A DNA stretch of 64,000 bases from Protula sp. h YS-2021. Taxonomy: Eukaryota; Annelida; Polychaeta; Sabellida; Serpulidae. Both the position numbers and the translations under genes were made by a program. The notes beneath the pieces were generated by a model. It ran no database searches and had not been told where the DNA came from. It saw only the letters and a list, made by a program, of their open reading frames with translations. The DNA is taken from NCBI GenBank assembly GCA_949752745.1, contig OX457032.1, positions 16,408,720 to 16,472,719 on the forward strand. Direction: 5' to 3'. This document shows positions 54,701 through 64,000 of the stretch, one piece after another (within the stretch, counting starts at the first letter, position 1; every line of letters starts with the position of its first letter).

Positions 54701-54950
54701 TATTGTGTTCTTATTGCCTCTAGATACCTCAAATATTTTACGTCATTTTTTATACATCAGCAACCATTCAAAGTAAAATGTGAAAGGGATTTGCCATCCC
54801 GTTCGTCAAGCTCTCTAACATATACGCCCATGTGTTGTTGCTGTCTCAGGCATTTTTCCAGCTATTCGCTGCAGAGTTTGCCCACGACAATTCGCCATGG
54901 TAAGTTCACCTTAGACAGTGCGCGCGCTGACAGGTCATAAACCTAACGGG
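51760..54950. other. Upstream flank without recognisable gene
   Basis: Short frames only (for example 51915-52358 plus), with no family resemblance, no splice-linked charged exons, and ordinary AT-rich composition. Confidence 0.4.
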
Positions 54951-54954
54951 AGCC

Positions 54955-55389
54955 CAGGGTTGGGAAAAAGACGGCATTTTCCAGATTTGACCGGGGGAGT
55001 GGTTTTTTCTGGATTTATCCGCCTTTTTCTGATCAAATCCGTCCTTTCTTCTGGTCAATTGTCAGGCCTTAAAACGTTCCCCAGTTGATATTTAAGCACG
55101 TACTCCATATCAGTGAACAGAAAGCCTTTAGGTATTGAAGACAACTAGTCTACAAATGGAGATAATAAGTCATAAGTTATGAGACTGAAAATCATAGAGT
55201 TTTCTAAGTAGTTCAACTGTTGCTAAGTCACTCATAAGAGTTTTCTGAGTATTTCAACTGTTTTATGTCTCTTGTAAGAACTGGCCACAAATGACCAGAA
55301 AAAGCCACTTTTGGAGAATTGACCGGGACGGATTTATCCGGGTAAATCCCCCGGGTAAATCCACCTGAGATTTGACTATGCCAACCCTG
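54955..55389 (+). mobile_element. hAT-like non-autonomous element (MITE), ~435 bp
   Basis: Perfect 9-bp inverted ends CAGGGTTGG and CCAACCCTG, with further inner inverted similarity (TTTGACCGGG / TTGACCGGGACGG; GATTTATCC on both sides; TTTTCTGG...CCAGAAAAA). CAGGGTTGG ends are common in hAT elements. An 8-bp target duplication is not visible (CGGGAGCC versus TCACAGGG), so it is old or misassigned. Confidence 0.55.
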
Positions 55390-57689
55390 TCACAGGGTGA
55401 TAACTAAGGAGAAGCTTCGACGTTCACTGAGTAACAGCGGTCGCAGCTGCCAGGCATTGGCGGAAGTAAGAATCCTTTATCCCCAAACCCATCAGAAGCC
55501 TACTCACAGTTATTTTGCCGGTCTGAGATACAACCGAAGCTAAGAATTCATATTCGTCAAGTCATTAATTTTTGTCTGGTTCAGCTAGGATAGTTTGCAT
55601 GCTTTGTTTACGAGCACTTCTAAGAATCAAACAGTGCAGCGCTCTCAGACAAATGATATACAAGGCATTAGCATAAATAGAGAAAATATTGTAAAATTGT
55701 TCACTGAAATTTTAAAATTCGTTTAAATGGGCGTACACAATGAAATTCTTGACCTGGCGATTTTAATTCGCACTTCGATTGGCTGGTATCGACGAGATTA
55801 TCAAGAACAGCAATGTGACTTTTTCTTGCTTATATTCCGCGTATACGGCCTGTACGGCAGGCACTAAGAAAACGGTAAATAAAAAAATCCTCAGGTACGG
55901 GTTTCCAGTATACAAAAAATGAATGCTCAGGACATAAGCAGATTCAGTTTCGTCTACGAGATTTACGAAAAACATGACTGCGGTTTTGGAGGATAAACAT
56001 AGGAGCCTTCTTGTGTGCATGTCATATGTACTCGAAACCTGGAACTGGCTTTTCCCGGGTTTTCGTCTGTACGCCGTACAGCTATTTTAGTGCCTACAGT
56101 GCTGACTGATTATAATCGGTCACTGCGGGCCAGGTGTGACTGATTTATTGCACTTAACCCAACGGTCCCTCAGCCTCTCAATCGGACCCAAAATGGTCTC
56201 GTCAGCAGGCACTTTGTTGGTGAAACTGAAAATGTGTCCGTTATTCTGGTATCAGGCCATCCCCTACAAAGCTCTTATGATAATCTTCTGCTGCTCATAT
56301 GCTCGTACGAATTTGCAATTTGACCATCACGAAGTACCTGTGCGTGCGGTACGTTCTGTTCATTTCGTTGTTGTTCACAACTTTTTTTAACATTACGAGC
56401 AAAGGTGTTCTAAACTAGGACGCTACGTACCCCGGCAACTAGACCTTATACGGGGTCGCATTGCTTACCTAATATTCTTTAGGATCTCCTTTCCTGTTGG
56501 CAAAGGTGTTGCTTTCCTGTCCTTTCAAATGTACCACTCGTGAAACTGAAATCCGTCTGAAACGCTAATGTTTACATCGAGCTGTCATTTTTCAGACGAC
56601 ACTTTTGATTGGACATCAGTCAATTGTCATTAAGGAAACTACAGGGTGGTCCAAAGTACCGATTACGTGTTTCTTTCAAACTATATCAGCGTTCTGTTAA
56701 TAACAACATAAAGGGATATCAGACTGACCGATATTGCTTGCGTTGTCGTGAAGTTTTAAAGTGGTTAGTTGAAACCTGCGCAATATTTTATTATCAAACG
56801 GTACATTTAATACAGTTTTGCGTTTATCTACATGTCCGCAAACTAATTCAAGCTTTCACCAAGTCAGTATCTTTGGCATACAGTATATATCACACATATT
56901 TTACAATTAAAGAACGTGCATTGAACGCATACAGAGAAATGGCATAGGAAATATGACAAACATGCCCAGATATAAGTTTTTATAGTTTGCAACAGAAGCG
57001 TACCGGTAATAACAAGAAAAGTGAAGCGACATCGAAGGCCAGGCGAGAAAAATGACCAGAAGTGACGAAAAAATGTTAATTAAAACATGGTTAATGTTAT
57101 TATAACAATAACAAGGAGTAATCTGAAATAACGCTATGATGATCTTGGCAAAATTTTGCATCTTATAGGTGTGCCCTACAGGTGCTCTTAAAAGTGACTA
57201 TCATTTTTCTTTTCCATGTGATCCTTGCTTACCTTTCGGTGTGTTGGTAATAACCGGAAAGGTCGTCATAGTCAACATGAAAGCAGTCATTTTATTTTTG
57301 CTCCTTCAATCAAAACTTGCTCGTGTTCTGAAATATGACCCGTTAGAACGCAGAAAAATGGCATGCTATAAAACTATATAGATTGCTGACGTGTTGTGAC
57401 GTTAAATTTCACAGAACAGTAATATCCTCGGCAACTGGGCATGGTTAAATACCGTTGTGTTATACAACGCAATTGTTACCACGCAGTTAGTAAAATGTTG
57501 ATAGCATATGGAGGCAAATTTGCGCCATATCGGGAAGATCACGTATGGTGCTTTTGTCAGCCCGTCACTGCCTCAAACTGATATTTGAGCTTGATTCATC
57601 ACCTGTCCCTCTACTGAAACAATGCACAAATGAACGGCTACCTATGATAAATATATTGTAAATGAAGCACTTCAACAAGCACATGTGCC
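55390..57689. other. Flank without recognisable gene
   Basis: Frames at 55763-56020 (minus), 56136-56390 and 56609-56947 (plus) show no domain I recognise. Nothing else supported. Confidence 0.4.
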
Positions 57690-58860
57690 TAGGAAATGCA
57701 AAATAACTGTTGTAAAATAACTATTGTAAACCGCTATTTAAAAACAACCATCGTTTGACTGAATGCTGAAGAACTATCTAACTAACAGTTTCAAATATAA
57801 ATTTCATAGGAAAACCCATCGAACGAGCAGCAAACAACCAAATATCTGCGCATATGATTGCAAATAACGTAAATGAGCCTTTGCAACCGGCATACAAACT
57901 GGGACATAGTTATAGCACTCATCAAAATTTTCAACTACCTTCTCTCCCACTTTGACCAGAACCACGCTGTACTTGTAGCGTTAATCTATCTTTCGCCTGC
58001 GCTTGACACTGTTGACCATGCACTTGTGCCGCAACGTCTCAAAATTTCCCACGGAATATATATCCAATCTGAGTCACCGTTGATGGCATTTTTTCCGATT
58101 CAATTACGTTAGATGTCGGATTACCTCAAGGATCTAAACTGTGTCTCCGATTTTACAGTGATTTTAGGCAGCCGATGGGCCGATTAATACGCCTACTGCT
58201 TCTACTCTAACATCTATACGCTAATGATACTCAGTTGCTTAAACCCTCCCAGAGTAAAAAAAAAATACCTTACCTGGTTGTATTGAGAAACTGACCACAG
58301 GAACTGAAAATAGAATCTGTAATAGTTTCTAGCCGAAGAAACCAACCGGCTTTTAAGAAGGACTCTATCAAAATATGCGAAGATGTCGTTGAGATATCTG
58401 AGAAGACAAAAAATCTCGGCGTAACGATAAACTCTCGATATGGATAATCATATCACAAACATGTTATTTCTACATTGCATAGATTAAAAAGATTCGATGG
58501 TTCATGGGCTTCGATGTCGCAAAGTCGCTAGTCCACGCACTAGTCATAAGCCGCCTGGACTATTGTAAAAGCCTGTATATAGGTCTACCGGAATGTTCCC
58601 TGTATCGCCTTAAAAAAGAAGTGAATACTGTTGCCAGGGTCATATTCAAGATTGGAAGACGAGAACACATTTCATCCTACCTGAGGGAGCTGCACTGGTT
58701 ACCAGTACAAGAGAGGATTCAGCTTGACTTTCTCACGATTACATTAAACAAAGTGCATAACAGTGGACCAGCCCTTCATTCTACTGAACAATACTTTTTA
58801 TCTGTCCCAAATCCAAAGATATATCAAGCGACTGAACGTATCAAAATATTGCACTAGTAC
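57690..58860 (+). pseudogene. Degenerate non-LTR retrotransposon (CR1/L2/Jockey-type) reverse transcriptase fragment
   Basis: Reading across frames gives the standard order of LINE reverse-transcriptase motifs: FIGKPIERAANNQ (~57800), EPLQPAYKLGHSY, LVALIYLSPALDTVDHALV (~57975), YANDTQLL in place of the catalytic YADD (~58220), ISRLDYCKSLYIGLPE (~58545) and ELHWLPVQERIQLDF (~58690). Frameshifts and stops break it several times and the active-site Asp has become Asn. It is cut at ~58860 by an opposite-strand LINE and resumes at ~59585. Confidence 0.85.
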
Positions 58861-59584
58861 TTTATAAAGTTATATATTATAAAGTGTTCTTTTATAGCGC
58901 AAACATCAATACTGTTCTATGCGCTGTACAAAATTCGTGAAGACTAAAACACATATAAAAAATTTCATTAAAACTAGGAAATATCTAAATTATAAAAGTT
59001 GACTAGTCATTAATACTGTAAGCTTTCCTGAATAAGTAAAATTTTAATTTAGATTTAAAAGCAGATAGAGTGTCTGTTTCTCTTATATGACGTGGTAGAC
59101 TGTTCTACAATCTAGGTGCCGATGCTCGGAACGCTCTTTCTCCTGCATATTTAAGTTTAGTACGCGGAACCGTCAGCGTTTTTATGTCACTAGATCGGAG
59201 TGTGCGTGATGTTATGTTCCATGTCAACAAATCTTTTAAATAACTAGGCCCGGTGTCATGTAGACATTTGTAGGATAGCACGCAGAGTTTAAACTCGATG
59301 CGAAACTTGATTGGTAGCCAGTGTAATTCGACAAAAGCTTGTGTTGTAGAGTCTTGATAGTCAAGGTTGTATATTAACCTGGCTGCCATGTTCTGGACTC
59401 GTTGCAGTTTATTGATTAGGTATTTCGGGATGCCAAAATGTAAAGAGTTTGCATAGTTCAGTCGGGAGATAACAAATGCCTGGACGAGTGTGTAGTGCCT
59501 TTTTGGTAAGATATTTGCTAATTTTCCTGAGCATGTGAATGTTTCTGTGTACTGTGGTACTGTGGAATAACAGGTCGAGCACAA
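58861..59584 (-). pseudogene. Second LINE fragment (reverse transcriptase C-terminus), opposite strand, nested
   Basis: The minus strand encodes LVQAFVISRLNYANSLHFG, KLQRVQNMAARLI and ELHWLPIKFRIEFK, then ends near 58994. This is the C-terminal part of a CR1/L2/Jockey-type LINE. A frameshift near 59490 and one TAG in place of the usual Trp of the terminal W-N-S-L-P motif disable it. It is 5'-truncated near 59585 and its 3' tail (TTATAATATATAACTTTATA) abuts the interrupted plus-strand LINE. Confidence 0.85.
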
Positions 59585-59668
59585 AATCTGCTGTATTCAA
59601 AAAGGAGTTAATTCACTTTTTAAAAAAGGTGCGACATAAAAACTCTATATGATATGATATGATATTTT
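59585..59668 (+). mobile_element. 3' end of the interrupted plus-strand LINE
   Basis: The plus strand reads SAVFKKELIHFLKKVRH, the usual last residues of a CR1/L2-type ORF2, then a stop and the tail (ATGAT)n at 59642-59664. A short microsatellite tail is typical of these LINEs. It completes the element broken at 58860. Confidence 0.65.
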
Positions 59669-59669
59669 C

Positions 59670-61900
59670 TAGTCCCTCGGTCTGCACTGATCGTATGCTG
59701 AATTAGATACTTACATGCATGTATTGAGTCGTTGATGGAACGAATTAGATTAGTAACAACATTGAAAGGGCACACTTTCATTTTGCATCTATTCGTGAAC
59801 GTTGTAACCCGGACATCGACTCTCTATTTCATTAAAGCTCGGGCTGTGACTGTTTTTTGGCATCTTACGTGTTCATTCTTAACAGAAATCTTGTGTGACA
59901 TCAAATCCGAGTTTCAATGACATTTTCACAAGAAACTTATTGTCAAGTGGATGGAACACACCATATTTATTGGCATTCTTTATGAGTATGGAGACGCAAC
60001 ATTGTCTACCATGGCAATCACCTTTCGTCATCAGTTCTCACAAGAAAATTTTAAGCACTTAATGCAGAGGAAATGTTCAATGATCTGAAGCAGCAGCATA
60101 TTTGATCACCAAAGAACAATTCTATCTTCTTCCCAATAAGAGTATAATAATATTTAAGTAAGAAAAGATATTAAACAGCTTCTCTCCACCGTAAACTTCG
60201 GGTGAATGATCTTAGTGATTGAATAACACTTGTGTGGCTTTCTCGATATATAAAATTCTAGAATGCAATTGTTCGGTTTTTAAATTGGAACTATGTCGTT
60301 GTGACGTAGTTATTACGCCACAACACACCAATTTCCTATTGTAACGCTTCATGTGCTTATTGCGATTGCCTCTTGTGTCGATCAGATATATGACAGGTAA
60401 TTAAAGATAGGATGATGATAAGAGAATAATAATATATAGGTATAAAAGAATTTATTAAACAGCTGCTCGCTGTCGCTACCTTCAGGTGAGTGTTTTCAGT
60501 CTATTTGAGTCTTTCTAGATTTAAAAGATTTAAGAGGAAAATTGGGTGGTTTTCGAAATCCCAACAACTTCGGTGCCTGAAACCACCAATTGCCTATTGT
60601 CACACTTTATTTGCCTATTGTAACTTATTATTATAAAGCTATCTAATGTCGATCATAATATAACGGGTAATTATGGTGTCACAAGAGTGGAGACAGAACA
60701 AAGTGCAGTAAAACAAAATGTGCATAAACTAGAAGAAAAAACAATGCTAAAAACATAAAGCAAGACATGTTAAATAAAAGAGATTAGAAAATCATGCATT
60801 TCAAATGAAACTGGTAAAACCAATTACAAAAAAAAAAAAAAAAAAAAAAAAACAGAATATCGTCACTAGGCGACAGTTACTAGAGCTGATCAAATCTGTC
60901 ATTCGCGCTAACAATGGTGCAGATTAGATCGTGGATACAAAACGAAACCCAATAGATGACATTGAAACACTGGGCAACATAGATACAAATAAAAAAACCA
61001 GAAGAAATGAAACAGAAGCGTCGATTTTCGTCAGTACAAACTACTTTCAGATGAAAGAGGTGAGTTTGAAAAAATGTTGAAAGTTGATATGCGAAGCATC
61101 TGTAAATACCCCATTATCTATCCTTCAAATACTACGAAGTCTAGAAATACGAAAGACCTTTTCTGTGATGAATGTATGCTAAAAGCAAAACATATACTTA
61201 GACAAAGCTGTCAAATGAACATGTTGAAAACAAAATAAAATAGTATTGAAGAAAGGTTTTAGCTTAAAAAACAAGATTTTAATATAAAATATTCCCAACT
61301 GTTATCCTAAGTGAAAACACTAACTGAAAAGACAAACGACATATTTAAGCCCAAAAATCATATGAAATACAAAATTAATATAGAAAATATTTCTATCACA
61401 ATGAAACTGCTCGCATTCTAGATGAATTCGCAACACAAGAAAGACGTAAGAGCAACCCAGTGATATTTCGAATTCATGAAAATATCAGTAAAGCAAACAG
61501 TAACCTATCTAAATTGAAAAGCCTTCTCCAGGAACTTGAAATAAAAAGCTACCAAATATAGAGAACTATGCGACTTAATACCCCAAGAAGAGATTAGCAA
61601 CAAAGAAAGTTACTGGAAATCAGGACGTCTTGCCGGTGTTTCGCGCCTTCAGATTCTCAAGAACAAGCAATGCCTCGACAGTCCATTAAGCACTCGAATG
61701 AAAAGAGCTCATTGCTCTCTCGTTGTTGGCGATCTTTCTAGGCTTTAGCTTGTTCTGTATTATTTTCTTCGTGTTTATTGTCTTTTTAAATTTCTCAAAT
61801 ATAGCCTTGTAGACTACGAAGCCATCACTATGGGTTTTCCAATGTGTTTAACATTGGTTATCGCGATCCATCATAAACTCCTTGTTAATATGTTTACAAT
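59670..61900. other. Flank without recognisable gene
   Basis: AT-rich. It includes a 27-bp poly-A at 60827-60853 and short frames only. Confidence 0.4.
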
Positions 61901-61919
61901 GCATTGTCAACCAAGCGAC

Positions 61920-64000
61920 CAAATTAGCGTCAGGACGCGTGTAGGCAACTATTCATCATTGCCTCGACTTGCGGCAGTGACGGCCTGATCAGATGATGCC
62001 CCGCTGTTATCACGAGTTGTGTATTCAACACCAACACGATGTAAGCATCGATTACATATCATTGTCGACACAGGTACGATCAATTGGTCGAGTACGAAGT
62101 GATGTCGTGATAGCGACGAGCTGTCACACGGCAGTATGGCGGTTATACGCAACTGTCGCGAGTTTTCAAAAACACGATACGGTGTAAGCATAAATCATTA
62201 TATATGTATAATCACGTGATCGTGTGCGAGTCGTTGTCGTGGCAGCAGCGGCCTGTCACACGGCAGCGTTACTGCTATACGCAACTCTCACCATGTCAGC
62301 ATGGCACGATCATGTGACTTGTGCCTACAGTGGCGTATCACTCAAGTCTAGGCCTTGTTTTCTATGATACGTGACCCGGACAAATTGGGTGACAAAGGGG
62401 TTGCTAATCCCAAGGTTCCGAGTTCGGTTCCAGCTCGGGAGGGAGACAGGTATGACGTTCGCCCCAATGCCTCAGCTAAGCGAATGCAGTGGGCTAGATC
62501 ACCTATCACACGAGTAGAGTATGCTACGAGTAGTCATTGCCACGGCCAACAGCAGTGACGGTGACTAGCTAAAGTTATCACAAATGTGTTTGCTACGGGT
62601 TGTCACTGTCACGACCCGTAACGATGTCCATTATGTGACAGATCGATCATACCATGAGTTGTGACTGTCACGTATCCTATTTGTGACGAGTCATGACTAT
62701 GAGCACTCGTCGCTGGAACGGATCGGTGCTATCACAACTTGTCCACATGACGGGCCGTTGCTGGTCCGACCCGTGACTATGGCAGATTGTCACATGTCAC
62801 TCGATGCAGTGACAGGATTCGACGCAGTGTCGAGTCGCTCAGGTAACAGGTGGTTGACACAGCTACACCCTATACAATCTGATAGCGCACCGCTCTCACG
62901 AGTCGTGTACGCAGCGGGTCGTCACTGTCACGACTCGTGGTACTGGCGAGTCGATCATGTGATAGGTCATTGCTTTCACTGGTCGTATCGGTGACGGGTT
63001 GTCATTGTCACCACCCGCACGGGAGACGAGCCAGTCAAGTGATGGGACGGGTCGCTGCTGTCACGTGTTGTGTATGGGACGAGTCGTGACTTTGGCCACT
63101 CGTGACTGTGACTGGTCGTCACTGTCGTGGGTCGTCCACGTGACGGGTCGTATCTGTCACGAACCGTAACTGTGCCGAGCTGGTGTCTGCAGTAACTCGA
63201 TCATGCGTCACTCAGTGCAGTGAGGGGTATCGACAGGTCGCGCATGTCACCGGTCTACACAGCGTCTTAATCACGTGTTGACGTGGCTGAATCCGCTTTT
63301 TATCACTGTTTTCAATGTTTCTTCGCAGTCGTCAGTGGGTCGTGTTGTATTTTATTTTAACAACTCTTACAGTAACAACAGTTGTTATTATATATATACG
63401 TAGCTTTCGTTTTGTTGTAGACCTGCAGCCGATCTCGTGTTAACGTCGCTGCTGACACAAGATACTGCAGCAACTTTTCCTTGGAAAGGCTGCAATCATT
63501 GTCTATTTCTGTGTCAGTCTTGCAAGCGTGGTCGTGTTGCAGTGACTTGCGTGCCGAGTAGTTGATGGGCTGGCTTCCTGTAGTACGGCTATTGAGTCAT
63601 GTAGTGATTGTCACAGCGACAACGGATTTGTAGCGGCACGTCAACTCCACACTCTGTCGTGTCGTTATATCAGTGACAGTGTGCATCCATCATCTCGGTA
63701 TTACTATAAGAGGATTCCCTATCTTTGTCAAGGTCCTATAGCTTCAATAGGGGGTTCGTGCATTGGTTTTCTACGTGAATTACTTCGAATGCCGGTGATA
63801 TTATCATCACGATTACGTGATCATGTATGTGTCGCTGTTCTGCCTGCAGCGACTCGTCACCCTGACTGGTGTGATTATTCTTACGCTACTGTCACGGCTG
63901 TTCCGATGTCTGTTGCTGTGTTGTCGCTGTGCCGACTCAGATATGCAACGGCGATGTGGTCGGTAGTTATGTGCCTTCTTGTCGTGTTTCTCACGACTTA
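61920..64000. repeat. Degenerate hairpin-rich repeat region to the window end
   Basis: Higher GC than the rest. The motifs GTCACTGTCACGAC, CGGGTCGT, GTGACGGGT and their complements recur dozens of times without a fixed period, e.g. at 62593-62625, 62916-62940, 62993-63019 and 63120-63160. Many pairs form short hairpins (ACGGGTTGT...CGACCCGT). Short frames here (62355-62558, 62683-62994) are not credible genes. Confidence 0.65.
62375..62475 (+). mobile_element. tRNA-like SINE-type segment
   Basis: GGTGACAAAGGGGTTGCTAA, CCAAGGTTCCGAG and TTCGGTTCCAGCTCGGGAGG follow the layout of tRNA-derived SINE heads in invertebrates (D arm, anticodon region, B-box-like GAGTTCGGTTCC). It is embedded in the hairpin-rich repeat. 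No poly-A tail or target duplication identified. Confidence 0.4.

Overview
This window is animal nuclear DNA: AT-rich, intron-rich, full of microsatellites, minisatellites and decayed transposons, with no bacterial operon structure. It holds one gene I can defend, a troponin I (TnI) gene on the minus strand. The coding part runs from a start codon at 48118 down to a stop codon at 20411. The TnI core fits a protostome invertebrate. The long Glu/Arg/Lys-rich N-terminal extension is a known feature of molluscan TnI, so a mollusc is my best guess; genus is not inferable.

Gene layout (read right to left): a candidate TATA promoter and short leader exon lie near 51.7 kb. A 5'UTR/start exon follows at 48045-48213. 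Three phase-2 cassettes (47550-47642, 46689-47069, 40761-40844) encode the first N-terminal extension. A candidate 7-nt microexon (39429-39435) converts phase 2 to phase 0. A run of phase-0 cassettes (36.7, 34.8-33.9, 33.7-33.4, 32.9 and 31.8 kb) encodes a very long charged extension. Two mutually exclusive exons (28.7 and 27.7 kb) encode the first core helix. The rest of the core is at 25.7, 25.3, 24.5 and 23.9 kb, and acidic tail cassettes are at 23.3, 21.7 and 20.4 kb, followed by a 3'UTR with AATAAA at 20172-20177. With every cassette, and one of the two alternative exons, the coding lengths sum to 2706 nt (901 aa, exon 12b) or 2697 nt (898 aa, exon 12a). Both are exact multiples of three, which supports the splice model. 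The result is about three times the length of a typical molluscan TnI.

Left flank (1-20.1 kb): no gene seen. It contains a 22-bp minisatellite, a pogo-like terminal repeat, a long compound minisatellite (6.7-7.2 kb), four ~170-bp tandem units ending in a GACGGACAGAC tract (7.4-8.2 kb), a composite direct/inverted repeat (13.06-14.85 kb), and a frameshifted, folded-back Tc1-like transposase fragment (18.3-18.8 kb).

Right flank (51.8-64 kb): no gene seen. It contains a hAT-like MITE (54.96-55.39 kb), two nested non-LTR retrotransposon fragments in opposite orientation (57.7-59.7 kb), a tRNA-like SINE-type segment (62.4 kb), and a long hairpin-rich degenerate repeat running to the window end. 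All exon boundaries are predicted by eye from splice consensus, phase and protein similarity; no transcript evidence was available.
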